A stretch of 64,000 nt of DNA from Rhodococcus triatomae (GTDB lineage Bacteria > Actinomycetota > Actinomycetes > Mycobacteriales > Mycobacteriaceae), in contig NZ_CP048814.1 of the NCBI RefSeq assembly GCF_014217785.1, positions 124,001-188,000 on the forward strand. Direction: 5' to 3'. Shown in pieces: positions 49,221 to 59,631 of this stretch. Position numbers and translations under genes: made by a program. A model generated the notes under the pieces. It was given only the letters and a program-made list of their open reading frames with translations. It was not told the origin of the DNA and did not search any database. Positions within the stretch are counted from its first letter, which is position 1. Every line of letters begins with the position of its first letter.

Positions 49221-49565
49221 TTAACGCTCCCCGTCGGCGGCCGACGGATCACTCCCCTCGGCGGGCGGGGACGGAGGTGCCGTCCCGGTGTCGTGTTCCG
49301 CCTCGGCCGAGTGGGTGGGACCGGACGAGTGAGTGGGGCCCGACCGATGCGCGGAGCCCGACGGCCTCGCGTGCCGCGGTTCCCGCCCCGACTCGACCTC
49401 GTCGATCGGAGCCCGCTTACCTGCCAGTGCACTGATCAGCAGGACGACCGCACCGATCACACACACCACGATGCAGCCCCAGGCCCAGATCACCGAACCC
49501 GTCATCAGTGCGACGACCAGCAGTGCGAATCCCGCTGCCGCCAACACCAACGTCACGACCAGCAC
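49221..49565 (-). CDS. Small membrane protein with His/Ser/Pro tail
   Basis: A 114-residue protein. Two membrane segments ([20 protein letters not shown] and [19 protein letters not shown]) form a hairpin, followed by a hydrophilic tail with SGPTHS repeated twice and an acidic end. GTG 49565 is preferred over the longer frame because GAGGT lies six bases upstream. It sits between wag31 and ileS, a place where actinomycetes carry a small conserved membrane gene, but I cannot name it. Confidence 0.78.
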   Translation of the reverse strand: MLVVTLVLAAAGFALLVVALMTGSVIWAWGCIVVCVIGAVVLLISALAGKRAPIDEVESGREPRHARPSGSAHRSGPTHSSGPTHSAEAEHDTGTAPPSPPAEGSDPSAADGER

Positions 49566-49646
49566 TGTTGCACCTCGATCCTCCGTCCGAGACACACCCG
49601 AAAGCGGACACACCCGTAAGCGACGGATCGAAAGCCGGCCGTCCGG

Positions 49647-50450
49647 TCAGTTGCCGCCCTTCGCGTACGACGACTGGCTGAACGAATCCTGGCCCCCGTC
49701 GGCGGGCATCGCCGATCCGCGCTGCTCGAGCTCCTCGAGCTGCGACTCCAGGTACGACTTCAGGCGCACGCGGTACTCGCGCTCGTAGGTCTTGAGGACC
49801 TCGATCCGGCCTTCCAACACCGACCGCTGCTGGTTGATGGTGGCCATGATCTCGGTGTGCTTCTTCTCGGCGTCCGCCTGGAGGGCGTCGGCCTTCTCCT
49901 TCGCCTGGCGAAGCTGCGTCTCCGAACGAGTCTGCGCGTCGCTGAGGAGGGCGTCCGACTTCTGGCGCGCCTCGGCGACCATGGAGTCGGCACGCGAACG
50001 GGCGTCGCTGACCAGCTGCTCGGAGTTGGCCCGGGCGTTGCCGAGCAGCTGCTCGGACTCCGCCTTCGCATCACTGGTGAGGCGATCTGCCATCTCCTGA
50101 GCCAGGCCCAGGACCTTCGCGGCCTGCATGTGGGCGTCGGCACTCTGCGCGCCGGAGGGCTGTGGGGCGACCGGGGCTGCGGCCTTGACCGGCTCGGGGG
50201 CCCGCACGGGCTCCGGAGCGGGGGCCGGTGCCGCGGCAGCCGGCTGGCGGGGCGCCTTCTTGGCGTCCGAGAGCTCCTTGTCGAGCTCACCCACCCGCTG
50301 GCGGAGGTCCGCGTTCTCCTCGATCAGCCGCGAGAGCTCCTGCTCCACGAGGTCGAGGAAGGCATCCACCTCGTCCTCGTTGTAGCCACGCTTTCCGATC
50401 GGAGGCTTGCTGAACGCTACGTTGTGCACATCAGCTGGTGTCAGCGGCAT
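49647..50450 (-). CDS. wag31: DivIVA-family polar growth protein Wag31
   Basis: A 267-residue coiled-coil protein that marks cell poles and recruits the elongation machinery. The N-terminal DivIVA lipid-binding domain reads [20 protein letters not shown] then [19 protein letters not shown]; a Pro/Ala linker (about 65-105) contains possible Ser/Thr-kinase targets; the rest is a long coiled coil rich in Ala, Glu and Gln. ATG 50450 has AAGGGA upstream. The gene closes the division cluster on the left, with its own 102-bp upstream gap for a promoter. Confidence 0.96.
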   Translation of the reverse strand: MPLTPADVHNVAFSKPPIGKRGYNEDEVDAFLDLVEQELSRLIEENADLRQRVGELDKELSDAKKAPRQPAAAAPAPAPEPVRAPEPVKAAAPVAPQPSGAQSADAHMQAAKVLGLAQEMADRLTSDAKAESEQLLGNARANSEQLVSDARSRADSMVAEARQKSDALLSDAQTRSETQLRQAKEKADALQADAEKKHTEIMATINQQRSVLEGRIEVLKTYEREYRVRLKSYLESQLEELEQRGSAMPADGGQDSFSQSSYAKGGN

Positions 50451-50552
50451 GGAAGGATCCCTTCACGCATCATTTTGGCGGTCGAGCAAGCATTCAGTTA
50501 AAGGCAGTCTACGCGCTCACGTTCCGTCACAAGGTCAATGGTCACCATTGTG

Positions 50553-50855
50553 TCACACGAAACCGGTGGCTCGGGCCTGCCCCTGAACGATCGACATCAG
50601 GATGAAAACGAGGAACAGCAGGACCATGATCGACAGGTCCAGGCGCACCCCACCCAGATTGAGCGGCGGAATGATACGGCGCAACAATTTCACCGGCGGG
50701 TCGGTGACGGTGAACACCGCTTCCAGAATGACGACCACGAATCCGGTCGGGCGCCAGTCACGCGCGAACGTGCGGACGAACTCGACGATGATCCTGCCGA
50801 TCAGAAGCAGCCAGAAGACGAAGAGGATCAGATACAGAACCTGGAACAAGGCCAC
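50553..50855 (-). CDS. yggT: YggT-family membrane protein
   Basis: A 100-residue protein with two membrane regions (LYLILFVFWLLLIGRIIVEF and LDLSIMVLLFLVFILMSIV) flanking the YggT core TDPPVKLLRRIIPPLNLGG. Its function is unknown; in actinobacteria it is conserved between sepF and wag31 and is assumed to aid division or membrane organisation. The GTG start at 50855 lacks a strong ribosome site. Confidence 0.9.
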   Translation of the reverse strand: MALFQVLYLILFVFWLLLIGRIIVEFVRTFARDWRPTGFVVVILEAVFTVTDPPVKLLRRIIPPLNLGGVRLDLSIMVLLFLVFILMSIVQGQARATGFV

Positions 50856-50965
50856 GCGCCCACTCTGCCTGAGAACAGGCCGCCGATCAAAACGGCACGC
50901 CCGTACGAGAACATGCCGATCGGTGCAGCCGGGACCGCCAGGGGCAGGATCAGCTGCACACGAAC

Positions 50966-51643
50966 TTACTTCTGACTGTAGAAACCGGTCTCGGCGATAC
51001 GCTTGCGCTCCTCCGCCGACACGTCGATGTCCGCGGGCGAGAGCAGGAACACCTTCGTCGCGACCTTGTCGAACGATCCGCGCAGCGCGAATGCCAGGCC
51101 GGCCGCGAAATCGACCAGACGCTTGGCGTCCGCGTTGCTCATCTCGACCAGATCCATGATGACCGGAGTGCCGTCCCGGAAACGCTCGCCGATGGTGCGC
51201 GCCTCGGAGTAGTCGCGGGGACGGAGGGTGGTGATCTTCGAGAGCGGTCCGCCCTCGTCGAAGAGCGAGCCTCGCCGGGCGTCACGGTCAGAGCGGGTGT
51301 CGCCTCCCGCCAGGCGCGCCGCACGGGCAGGCGACGCCGCACTCGTGCGTGGGCCCCGGGAGCCGATCGGCTCCACCCGCGAGGGGTGCCGGGCACCGGC
51401 GTCGTAGCGGTCGAAGTCCTCACGGTCGAAATCGTCGCGCTCGTCACGCCGCGGGGCCGAATAGGCCGGGCCGAAAGCAGGTTCCGCGAACTCCCGATCG
51501 TCGCGCTCGAGATACGGGTCGCGGCCGTCGCGCGGTCCACGGGCCGGCCGCCGCGACTGCTCGGGAACGTCGATGTAGTCGTCCTCGTAGTCGTCGAGAG
51601 GCACCATGCCGAAGTACGCCTTGAACTTGTGCAGACTGCTCAT
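50966..51643 (-). CDS. sepF: Cell division protein SepF
   Basis: A 225-residue FtsZ-membrane tether. The N-terminal amphipathic helix [20 protein letters not shown] binds membrane, a disordered Arg/Asp-rich stretch (about 25-125) follows, and the C-terminal SepF domain (from [20 protein letters not shown] to [19 protein letters not shown]) binds the FtsZ tail. ATG 51643 has AAGGAAGG seven bases upstream. It belongs to the ftsZ-pgeF-yggS-sepF string. Confidence 0.95.
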   Translation of the reverse strand: MSSLHKFKAYFGMVPLDDYEDDYIDVPEQSRRPARGPRDGRDPYLERDDREFAEPAFGPAYSAPRRDERDDFDREDFDRYDAGARHPSRVEPIGSRGPRTSAASPARAARLAGGDTRSDRDARRGSLFDEGGPLSKITTLRPRDYSEARTIGERFRDGTPVIMDLVEMSNADAKRLVDFAAGLAFALRGSFDKVATKVFLLSPADIDVSAEERKRIAETGFYSQK

Positions 51644-51714
51644 TGATCGACCTTCCTTGGCGCGACGGGCTGGGCGATCACCTTCGGCACGGGCTACGAG
51701 CTCGAGTTCGGCAA

Positions 51715-52488
51715 TCACGTCGAGGTTATCGGGCGGGAACCGAGCAGCGCGGTTCCGACACGCACGCACGTGGATCCGTACCGGACAGCGTGTTCCAGAT
51801 CATTCGTCATGCCGGCTGAGAGTTGCGTCGCATTCGGAAAAGCTCGCACGAAATCCCGGTGTACCCGTTGCAGTTCCGCGAATGCCGTCTCGGCGTCCGA
51901 GCCGAGTGGGGGAACCGCCATCAGGCCGACCAGTCGCAGATTCGGTGCCTCCTCGGCACGCGTTCCCAACCGTTCCAGCTCCGGCAGCGGGGCGCCACCA
52001 CGCTCCGGGTCGCCGTCCAGGCTGACCTGGACGAAGACGTCGAGCGGATCCGTACGCTCCCCTGCCTCGCGGGACGCGGTGGCAGCCCGGTCGAGCGCGG
52101 CGAGCAGGCGCTCGCTGTCCACCGAGTGGACGGCACTCGCCCACCGCGCCACCCCACGGGCCTTGTTCCGCTGCAGATTTCCGATCATGTCCCACCGGAC
52201 TGACGCGTCGTCGACCGCGGCGCGGAACTGATCGATCTTGGCCGCCGCCTCCTGCTCCCGCGACTCACCGAAGTGGCGGCAACCGAGGTCGTACAGGATG
52301 CGGACGTCCGACACGGGAAAGAACTTGGTGACCGGCAACAGCGTCACGGACTCCGGGTCGCGCCCCGCCGCCCGGCACGCCCGTTCGAGTCGCGCGCGCG
52401 CCGCAGTGAGCGCGGCGGTGACCTCGCGGACACGGTCGGTCGCCCCGTGGGCACCGCCCGGGCTCACCGCGTCCAGCCCCTCGTTCAC
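51715..52488 (-). CDS. yggS: PLP homeostasis protein (YggS/PLPBP family)
   Basis: A 257-residue PLP-binding protein with the alanine-racemase N-terminal barrel: [20 protein letters not shown] with PLP-Lys55, [26 protein letters not shown] and [16 protein letters not shown]. It has no known enzymatic activity and buffers PLP and amino/keto acid balance. GTG 52488 overlaps the pgeF stop by four bases. As in most actinobacteria it is embedded in the division cluster. Confidence 0.93.
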   Translation of the reverse strand: MNEGLDAVSPGGAHGATDRVREVTAALTAARARLERACRAAGRDPESVTLLPVTKFFPVSDVRILYDLGCRHFGESREQEAAAKIDQFRAAVDDASVRWDMIGNLQRNKARGVARWASAVHSVDSERLLAALDRAATASREAGERTDPLDVFVQVSLDGDPERGGAPLPELERLGTRAEEAPNLRLVGLMAVPPLGSDAETAFAELQRVHRDFVRAFPNATQLSAGMTNDLEHAVRYGSTCVRVGTALLGSRPITST

Positions 52489-53198
52489 GAGGGCTCCATC
52501 CAGATCACCGCCGCCTGCCGACCGGTCGGCGCACCCCGCCGGTGACTGAACAGGGACTGGTCCTCGATCGTGCACCGCGGGTCCTCGGCCACCCCCGCGA
52601 CCCCGGCGGCGAGCAGCTGCCTGCGGATCCCGGCACGCAGGTCGAGTCCCGGAGTGCCTTTCTCGGTACGCACGGCACTGCCGGGCAGATGCGCTTCGAC
52701 GTCCGCCTGCATACCGACCGGCACCTCGTACTGCCGACCACTGGCCGCAGGCCCGAGGAGCACGCCGATCCGGTCCAGACGCGCGCCCTGCCGGACCATC
52801 GCTTCGAGCACGCGCGGGACGATCCCGATGCGCGCACCCACCCGCCCGGCATGGGCGGCCGCGATGACGCCCGCCTCGTCGTCGGAGAGCAACAGCGGCA
52901 CACAGTCGGCGCTGAGCGTCGCGAGTGCGAGACCGGGAACCGCGGTCACCAGCGCGTCGGTCGCCTCGACCGGCGTGGACCTGGGCTCGGACACCACGGT
53001 CACGGTGCGACTGTGGATCTGCTCCATCCAGATCAGGTGGTCGGGCTCGACCCCGATCCGTCCGGCGAGCCGCGCCCGGTTGGCTGCGACCGCAGCGGGA
53101 TCGTCGCCGACATGGTCACCGAGATTGAACGAGCCGTACGGTTCGGCCGACACCCCGCCGGCACGCGAGGTGACGACCCGCCGAACCCGTGCGGTCAC
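52485..53198 (-). CDS. pgeF: Purine-nucleoside phosphorylase-like / peptidoglycan-editing factor PgeF (YfiH)
   Basis: This 237-residue cytosolic protein of the YfiH/multicopper laccase-domain family has the metal triad blocks [10 protein letters not shown] (His), [10 protein letters not shown] (Cys) and AAHAGRVGA (His). YfiH proteins process peptidoglycan precursors or purine nucleosides. The last motif reads AGRVG where many relatives have AGWRG. GTG 53198 overlaps the ftsZ stop by four bases (GTGA), so it is translationally tied to ftsZ. Confidence 0.9.
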   Translation of the reverse strand: MTARVRRVVTSRAGGVSAEPYGSFNLGDHVGDDPAAVAANRARLAGRIGVEPDHLIWMEQIHSRTVTVVSEPRSTPVEATDALVTAVPGLALATLSADCVPLLLSDDEAGVIAAAHAGRVGARIGIVPRVLEAMVRQGARLDRIGVLLGPAASGRQYEVPVGMQADVEAHLPGSAVRTEKGTPGLDLRAGIRRQLLAAGVAGVAEDPRCTIEDQSLFSHRRGAPTGRQAAVIWMEPS

Positions 53199-54412
53199 CG
53201 GCGCATGAAGATGGGAACGTCGACGTCGTCCTCGCCGTCCTCGTCGGAGACGGGTGCGCGCCCCGAGTTCCCGAGCGGAGGCAGGGTGCTGCCCGAAGAA
53301 CCGATGGTCTCCCGGGTCACCGAGACCGGTTCCGGCTGTTCGGCACCTGTCGCGGGGCGACCGATCTCGCCGGCCCGGCCCACGCCGATCGCGTTGCGGC
53401 CCGCCTGGCCCTGCTGCGCCTGCCCACCCTGGCGCTGCTCGGCCTCGACCGGACGACGGGCGGGGGTCCCCCCGTCGAATCCGGCGGCGATGACCGTGAC
53501 CCGGACCTCGTCGCCGAGGGAATCGTCGATGACCGTTCCGAAGATGATGTTGGCGTCGATGTGGGCGGCCTCCTGCACCAGCGAGGCGGCCTCGTTGATC
53601 TCGAAGAGACCGAGATCGCTACCACCGGCGATCGACAGCAGCACCCCGCGGGCGCCTTCCATCGACGCCTCGAGCAGCGGCGAGTTGATCGCCGCCTCGG
53701 CGGCCTTGATCGCGCGGCCCTCGCCTCGCGACGAACCGATCCCCATCAGCGCGCTTCCCGCGCCGGACATGACGCCCTTGACGTCGGCGAAGTCGACGTT
53801 GATGAGACCGGGTGTGGTGATGAGATCGGTGATGCCCTGGACACCGTTGAGGAGCACCTCGTCGGCGGAGCGGAAGGCATCCATCAGACTGACCGCGGCG
53901 TCGCCGAGCTGGAGCAGGCGGTCGTTGGGGATCACGATGAGCGTGTCGCAGGACTCCCGCAACGACTGGATCCCGGTGTCGGCCTGGCCGCCACGGCGCT
54001 TGCCCTCGAACGAGAACGGACGGGTGACGACACCGACGGTGAGTGCACCCAGCTTGCGCGCGATGCTCGCCACGACGGGTGCGCCACCGGTCCCGGTTCC
54101 GCCACCCTCGCCTGCGGTGACGAACACCATGTCGGCGCCCTTGAGCACCTCTTCGATCTCGTCCTTGTGGTCCTCGGCGGCCTTGCGTCCCACCTCGGGG
54201 TCCGCGCCGGCACCGAGGCCGCGGGTCAGCTCGCGACCGACGTCGAGTTTGACGTCGGCGTCGCTCATGAGGAGTGCCTGGGCGTCGGTGTTGACCGCGA
54301 TGAACTCGACTCCCTTGAGTCCCTGTTCGATCATCCGGTTGACAGCATTCACGCCGCCGCCGCCGATGCCGACGACCTTTATTACGGCGAGGTAGTTGTG
54401 CGGGGGCGTCAT
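53195..54412 (-). CDS. ftsZ: Cell division GTPase FtsZ
   Basis: A 405-residue tubulin homologue forming the Z-ring. The GTP-binding part has [20 protein letters not shown], the tubulin signature [11 protein letters not shown], and the T7-loop region. A Gln/Gly/Pro linker (about 320-390) leads to the C-terminal peptide [10 protein letters not shown] that binds SepF and FtsW. ATG 54412 fits the family start; the longer frame is not used. It has its own 218-bp upstream region, so it is not simply read through from ftsQ. Confidence 0.98.
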   Translation of the reverse strand: MTPPHNYLAVIKVVGIGGGGVNAVNRMIEQGLKGVEFIAVNTDAQALLMSDADVKLDVGRELTRGLGAGADPEVGRKAAEDHKDEIEEVLKGADMVFVTAGEGGGTGTGGAPVVASIARKLGALTVGVVTRPFSFEGKRRGGQADTGIQSLRESCDTLIVIPNDRLLQLGDAAVSLMDAFRSADEVLLNGVQGITDLITTPGLINVDFADVKGVMSGAGSALMGIGSSRGEGRAIKAAEAAINSPLLEASMEGARGVLLSIAGGSDLGLFEINEAASLVQEAAHIDANIIFGTVIDDSLGDEVRVTVIAAGFDGGTPARRPVEAEQRQGGQAQQGQAGRNAIGVGRAGEIGRPATGAEQPEPVSVTRETIGSSGSTLPPLGNSGRAPVSDEDGEDDVDVPIFMRR

Positions 54413-54630
54413 CGGCTCTCGCCTTCCGTGAGTGTGTGTCGCGCTCTGGTACAGATCACTTCTTGCCTTCTGATCACTTTCCGCCGAGTCCCTCAAGTCT
54501 CAACCTCAACCACAGGGTTATGGTTATGTCAAGTACTCGACTGTGCGAAACGCTATGCACCGTCGCAGTGATCCGCCACTAGGCGCGCCGAGGCAGTTCC
54601 GGGAATTTGCGTCCCGCCTCCGTGCCGTCG
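54413..54630. promoter_or_regulatory. ftsZ upstream region
   Basis: This is the largest gap inside the division cluster (218 bp), between ftsQ and ftsZ. The part next to ftsZ (54430-54550) is clearly richer in A/T than its surroundings and should hold one or more ftsZ promoters. A GAGA-type ribosome site precedes the ATG. No definite operator or hairpin could be assigned by eye. Confidence 0.55.
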
Positions 54631-55425
54631 TCATCGCACCGTCGGCAGGTCCGGACTCGACACGTCGTACGTCTGTCCCGGCTGCGTGAGCAGCGGCAGC
54701 GCGACCGCACCCTTGCGGGCGGACTGATCGGTGCCGCCCCACATGACGATCCGGCCGTCGTGCAACGTGACCGACACGTCCGAGATCGACCGTGCGGCAA
54801 CCTCGCCGACCTGCTCCCGCAGTTGCGGAGGCATCGCCTCCAGGATCTCGAGCGCCGCCGCCGTCGCCGGATCACCCCACCCCGGGGCATCCGCCACGAG
54901 TTTCGGCAGCCCCGGAGGTGGCGGCGCGACCGCGAAGTCCACACCTTCCCCGTCCAGCAGGTGCGTTCCGTCGGGATGCTCGGTGAAGACCACCGGCATC
55001 CGTTCCGTGACCGTCACCCGGATCGTCGACGGGTAGATGCGCTGGACCCGCGCCGAGGCGACCTTCGGGATCGCCGCCACCCGAGCCGCCGCACCGCCGG
55101 TGTCCACCCTCGGCAACGGCTGCCCCGGCGGAACATCCAGCGCCGCGAGCACCTCCTGCTCGGACAGCTCCACGACGCCCACCACCTCCGTGGTCCGCAC
55201 CGCCAGCACGGGCGTGAACCAGGCAGCCGCGACGAGTCCACCGACCACCGCGACGACGAGCGCCACCAGTACCGGCACCCGGCGGTACCACGGGCGCCGC
55301 TCGGGCGCGGGTCGGTCCGCACCATGCTCGACGCGTCGCCGGGACGGACCTCGGCCCGAATCCGCGCGCGCCGTCGCAGCCGACCTCGAGGCCGAGCCGG
55401 ACCGGGACGTCGGGCGCCGGTTCAT
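54631..55425 (-). CDS. ftsQ: Cell division protein FtsQ
   Basis: This 264-residue single-pass protein joins FtsB/FtsL in the divisome. The N-terminus (about 1-48) is Arg/Ser-rich and cytosolic, the membrane segment is [18 protein letters not shown], and the outside part has the POTRA domain ([20 protein letters not shown]) and the beta domain ending in the [10 protein letters not shown] peptide. ATG 55425 overlaps the murC stop by four bases. Confidence 0.95.
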   Translation of the reverse strand: MNRRPTSRSGSASRSAATARADSGRGPSRRRVEHGADRPAPERRPWYRRVPVLVALVVAVVGGLVAAAWFTPVLAVRTTEVVGVVELSEQEVLAALDVPPGQPLPRVDTGGAAARVAAIPKVASARVQRIYPSTIRVTVTERMPVVFTEHPDGTHLLDGEGVDFAVAPPPPGLPKLVADAPGWGDPATAAALEILEAMPPQLREQVGEVAARSISDVSVTLHDGRIVMWGGTDQSARKGAVALPLLTQPGQTYDVSSPDLPTVR

Positions 55426-56960
55426 CGCGGTGACTTGTGGTGTGGTGCGGCGGCGAGGGCCCCCAGGATCTGGTTGCCGAGCATCGTCACGTCACCCGCT
55501 CCCATGGTGATGACGACATCGCCGGGTCGCGCGAGGGACGCCACCTGCTTGGGCGCCTGGGACAGATCCGGCTGGTAGTACACCGGTTTCGAGACCGCCT
55601 GCGCCACCAGCGCGCCACTGACTCCGGGCAGCGGTTCCTCCCGGGCACCGTAGACGTCGAGAACCACCACCTCGTCCGCCAGGTCGAGCGCCTGCCCGAA
55701 CTCCTCGGCGAACGCCGCGGTCCGCGAGTACAGGTGGGGCTGGAAAACCACCACGACGCGGCCGGGCTCGGTGTCCGCATCCGCGTCCGCGGACGGCCGC
55801 ACCAGATCGGCGGCGGCACCGAGCACGGCCCGCACCTCCGTCGGATGGTGCGCATAGTCGTCGAAGACCCGTACCCCGTGCTCGCGGCCGGTGAACTGGA
55901 ACCGCCGATGGACACCCCCGAACCCGGCGATCCCCTCGAGGATCTCGGTGACGTCCGCGCCGACCTCACGGGCGGCGAGCAACGCCCCCACCGCGTTGAG
56001 TGCCATGTGCCGGCCGGGGACACCCATCCGGACGGTCCGTGCCGTGTCCTCGCCGACGACGTGCAGTCGCATCACGCCACCGATGTCCCTGGCCTCGAAA
56101 TCCAGGAGCCGGGCCCCGATCTCGACGCCGTCCACCGGCTCGAACAGCGCAGCCGTCGACTCGGGCTGAGCGTCCTCACCGGCGAGCGCCGCGCCGCCGT
56201 ACCCGAGAACGCGCACGTCCGGACGCCGGCGCACCACTCGCGCCGCGAGGTCCGCCGAGCCCGGATCGTCGATACAGGCGACGAGCAGCCCGCCTTCGGG
56301 CAGACGATCGGCGAAGTCGTCGAAGACCTGGACGTACGCCTCGGCGGAACCGAAGTGATCCAGGTGATCCGCCTCGATGTTGGTCACGACGACGACGTCG
56401 GGGTCGTACTGCAGCAGCGAGCCGTCGCTCTCGTCCGCCTCCGCGACGAAGACGTCACCACTGCCGTGGTGGGCGTTGGTCCCGGCTTCGTTCAGCTCGC
56501 CGCCCACGGCGAAGGAAGGATCGAACCCGCAGTGCTGCAACGACACCACCAGCATCGACGTCGTCGAGGTCTTGCCGTGCGTCCCGGAGACGAGCAGCGT
56601 GCGGTGCCCGTGCATGAGCGAGGCGAGCACGGCGGGCCGCAGCAGCACCGGTATCCCCCGCCGGCGAGCCTCGACGAGTTCCGGATTGTCCTGCGGGATG
56701 GCGGCATGCGTGGTGACCACGACGGTGGGGCCACCGTCGAGGAGGTCCAGAGCATCGGCATCGTGGCCGACGCGGACGACGGCACCCCGCGCACGCAGGG
56801 CGAGCACGGCCCGGCTGTCCTTGGCGTCCGACCCGGACACCTGGCCGCCGCGGGCGAGCAGGATACGGGCGATTCCGGACATACCGGCGCCGCCGATACC
56901 GACCATGTGGACCCGTGCGAGTTCTGCGGGCAACTGGAACTCGTCCTCCGAGGACGTCAT
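55422..56960 (-). CDS. murC: UDP-N-acetylmuramate--L-alanine ligase
   Basis: A 512-residue Mur ligase adding the first stem alanine. It has the Rossmann start [19 protein letters not shown], the ATP P-loop [32 protein letters not shown], and [12 protein letters not shown] 56960 shares a base with the murG stop (TGATG); GTG 56963 just before is possible but too near the GGGGAG ribosome site. The stop overlaps ftsQ by four bases. Confidence 0.97.
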   Translation of the reverse strand: MTSSEDEFQLPAELARVHMVGIGGAGMSGIARILLARGGQVSGSDAKDSRAVLALRARGAVVRVGHDADALDLLDGGPTVVVTTHAAIPQDNPELVEARRRGIPVLLRPAVLASLMHGHRTLLVSGTHGKTSTTSMLVVSLQHCGFDPSFAVGGELNEAGTNAHHGSGDVFVAEADESDGSLLQYDPDVVVVTNIEADHLDHFGSAEAYVQVFDDFADRLPEGGLLVACIDDPGSADLAARVVRRRPDVRVLGYGGAALAGEDAQPESTAALFEPVDGVEIGARLLDFEARDIGGVMRLHVVGEDTARTVRMGVPGRHMALNAVGALLAAREVGADVTEILEGIAGFGGVHRRFQFTGREHGVRVFDDYAHHPTEVRAVLGAAADLVRPSADADADTEPGRVVVVFQPHLYSRTAAFAEEFGQALDLADEVVVLDVYGAREEPLPGVSGALVAQAVSKPVYYQPDLSQAPKQVASLARPGDVVITMGAGDVTMLGNQILGALAAAPHHKSPR

Positions 56961-58108
56961 CACTTCTCCCCTGCCTGCGAGCGACCGGCGACGTCGAGCA
57001 CGATCCGGGCCACGGTGTCCGCCGCGTCGCGGTGACCGGCACCGGCAGCCCGCTGCGACATCTCCTCGAGCCGTTCCCGATCCCGCAGGAGCGGGACCAC
57101 GGTGGACTCGACGAATTCCGGCGTGAGCGCATCGTCGGAGACGAGTATCCCACCTCCGGCCTCGACCACCGGGCGGGCGTTGAGTTCCTGTTCTCCGTTG
57201 CCGTGCGGCAGCGGGACGTACACCGCCGGCAGCCCCACCGCCGATACCTCGGCGACCGTCATCGCGCCGGATCGGCAGACGACCGCGTCGGCCGCCGCGT
57301 ACGCGAGGTCCATCCGGTTCAGGTACGGCACCGCGACATACGGCGGGCCGTCCGTCGCGGCGAGATCGAGCGTGTTCTTCGGCCCGTGCGCGTGCAGCAC
57401 CGCGACCCCGGCGCCGGCCAGCGCGGCCGCTGCCCCGGACACGGCGTCGTTCAAGGTCCGGGCGCCCTGAGACCCACCGAACACGAGCAGCACCGGCCCG
57501 TCCTCGGGAAGCCCGAAGAACGCGCGCGCCTCGCTCCGCAGTGCGCCACGGTCGAGGCCCGTGATCGACGAACGCACCGGAATCCCCACGATCTCGGCGT
57601 CCGCTGCCCCCTTCGCGTGCACTCCGGATCCGGGCACTGCCGCGAGGACCTTCGTCGCCAGGCGCGCACCGATCTTGTTGGCGATCCCCGCGCTCGCGTT
57701 GGCCTCGTGTACCACGACGGGGACCCGCCTACGGCGCCGGAGCACGCCCCGGCCGGCGGCCAGATAGGCGGGCAGGGCCACGTAACCACCGAAACCGACG
57801 ACGACGTCGGCGTCCGTCTCGTCGATCACCGCGCGAGTGGCACGCACCGAGGACCGCACCCGGCCGGGGAGCCGCAGCAGATCCGCCGTGAGCTTGCGGG
57901 GAAGCGGGACGGGCGGAATCAGCGCCAACCGATAGCCACGGTCCGGTACCAGGGTGGTCTCGAGTCCGCGTTCGGTACCGAGCGCGGTGACCCGTGCCGT
58001 CGGATCGAGCGCGGTGATCGCGTCCGCCACCGCCATGGCCGGTTCGATGTGACCGGCAGTACCACCCCCGGCCACGATCACCGACAGGGCAGACCTCGTG
58101 CCGCTCAC
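56960..58108 (-). CDS. murG: UDP-GlcNAc:lipid I N-acetylglucosaminyltransferase
   Basis: This 382-residue GT28 enzyme makes lipid II on the inner membrane face. It has [20 protein letters not shown] (first G-loop), [46 protein letters not shown] and [19 protein letters not shown], with [12 protein letters not shown] binding the sugar nucleotide. GTG 58108 overlaps the ftsW stop (GTGA). It lies between ftsW and murC as expected. Confidence 0.97.
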   Translation of the reverse strand: MSGTRSALSVIVAGGGTAGHIEPAMAVADAITALDPTARVTALGTERGLETTLVPDRGYRLALIPPVPLPRKLTADLLRLPGRVRSSVRATRAVIDETDADVVVGFGGYVALPAYLAAGRGVLRRRRRVPVVVHEANASAGIANKIGARLATKVLAAVPGSGVHAKGAADAEIVGIPVRSSITGLDRGALRSEARAFFGLPEDGPVLLVFGGSQGARTLNDAVSGAAAALAGAGVAVLHAHGPKNTLDLAATDGPPYVAVPYLNRMDLAYAAADAVVCRSGAMTVAEVSAVGLPAVYVPLPHGNGEQELNARPVVEAGGGILVSDDALTPEFVESTVVPLLRDRERLEEMSQRAAGAGHRDAADTVARIVLDVAGRSQAGEK

Positions 58109-59631
58109 CTACGATTTCCTCGCTCTCCCGCTCGTCGTTCTCCATGTGCACGGCGATCGCCGCGTGCCCGTCGATTATCCGCGCCTCGGCCGGATCCGGT
58201 CGCCCGGCCCTCGTTCGCCCGGCGATCGCGCGAACGGCCGGGGTCGGCGGCGCGGCGGTCCCTGTCCCTGGCCCGGTCCCCCTCGCGACCGTCGCGCCCC
58301 TGCGCACTGCGGTACGACACGGGCGCTCCCGCCGCTCCTCGGCCGGAGCGGCTGCGCTCCTGGGCCCGGCGCACCGCGACCGCCCGGGTCGAGGACGGGG
58401 ACACCGGCGCGTACGGCTCGGGCTTCCGCAATCGGAGCATCTTGCTGATCCGGCCGTCCTGCCCGGCATGCAGTGCGGCGATGGCCTCGGGTTCGTGCCG
58501 TGCCGCATTCGCCAGCACACCGAACATGAACAACGTGATCGCCAGGGACGACCCGCCCGCCGAGACCAGGGGCAACTGTAGACCCGTCACCGGGAGCAGC
58601 CCGATCACGTATCCGATGTTGATCATGGCCTGGCCGAGGATCCAGGTGGTCGCGGTCGCGGTGAGCAACCGCAGGAACGGGTCGACCGATCGCGCCGCGA
58701 TCCGCAGTCCGGTGTAGACGAACAGGCCGAACAATCCGAGGACCGCCAGGCAGCCCAGGAAACCGAGTTCCTCCCCGATGATCGCGAAGATGAAGTCGTT
58801 GTGGGCATTGGGCAGATAGCTCCACTTGGCGCGGCTCTGACCGAGCCCCCGACCGAGGAAACCACCGTCGGCCAGGGAGAATGCCGCCTGCCTCGCCTGA
58901 TAGTTGATGCCCTGCGGATCCTCACCCGGATTGAAGAATGCGCGCACCCGGTTGGAGCGGTAGCCGGCGGACACCGCCAGGACACCCGCCGCGACGACGC
59001 CACCGACGACGATGGACCCGAATACCTTGAGCGGAAGACCGCCGTACCAGAGCAGTGCTCCCAGGATGATGCCGAGCGCGATGGTGGTACTCAGGTTCGG
59101 CTGGAGCACCACCATGACGCAGGCGAGCAGGCCGGCCGGCACCAGCGGTACCAGGATCTCCTTGAGCGAGCCCCGCCCTTCCCGACGCCGGGAGGCGAGC
59201 AGATGCGCGCCCCACAGCGCGAGTGCGACCTTGATCAGCTCGGACGGCTGGACCGAGAACGGGCCCAGGACCAGCCAGCGCCGCGAACCCTGGGCCACGT
59301 TGCCGACGCCCGGGATGAGCACCAGAGCCAGGAGCACCATGCAGGCGGCGAACGCGGGGAACGACCATTTGCGCAGAACCCGGATCGGTATGCACAGCGC
59401 GATGTAGAAGAACACCGCACCGAGGACCGCGTACATCAGCTGGGGCAGGAACAGAGCGTAGGCCGAACCGTCGTTGGCGTAGGACTCGACACTCGACGAG
59501 GACAACACCATGACCAGGCCCAGCACCGTGAGCAGGAAGGCGATCGTGACGATCAGGTGGAACGAGGCGAGCGGACGCGCCAGCCAGGTGCCGATCCGGG
59601 TCCTCGGTGCCCGGGACGGTGCTGCCATCAC
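58105..59631 (-). CDS. ftsW: Septal peptidoglycan polymerase FtsW, with long basic tail
   Basis: This 508-residue SEDS glycosyltransferase has about ten membrane segments and the family blocks [20 protein letters not shown], then [16 protein letters not shown], and a [14 protein letters not shown] loop near the end. From about residue 390 a roughly 115-residue cytoplasmic tail follows, composed mainly of Arg, Gly, Asp, Ala and Glu ([17 protein letters not shown]), far longer and more charged than in E. coli; in Mycobacterium the FtsW tail binds FtsZ and PBP3. GTG 59631 is directly followed by ATG 59628; both overlap the murD stop. Confidence 0.95.
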   Translation of the reverse strand: MMAAPSRAPRTRIGTWLARPLASFHLIVTIAFLLTVLGLVMVLSSSSVESYANDGSAYALFLPQLMYAVLGAVFFYIALCIPIRVLRKWSFPAFAACMVLLALVLIPGVGNVAQGSRRWLVLGPFSVQPSELIKVALALWGAHLLASRRREGRGSLKEILVPLVPAGLLACVMVVLQPNLSTTIALGIILGALLWYGGLPLKVFGSIVVGGVVAAGVLAVSAGYRSNRVRAFFNPGEDPQGINYQARQAAFSLADGGFLGRGLGQSRAKWSYLPNAHNDFIFAIIGEELGFLGCLAVLGLFGLFVYTGLRIAARSVDPFLRLLTATATTWILGQAMINIGYVIGLLPVTGLQLPLVSAGGSSLAITLFMFGVLANAARHEPEAIAALHAGQDGRISKMLRLRKPEPYAPVSPSSTRAVAVRRAQERSRSGRGAAGAPVSYRSAQGRDGREGDRARDRDRRAADPGRSRDRRANEGRATGSGRGADNRRARGDRRAHGERRAGERGNRR

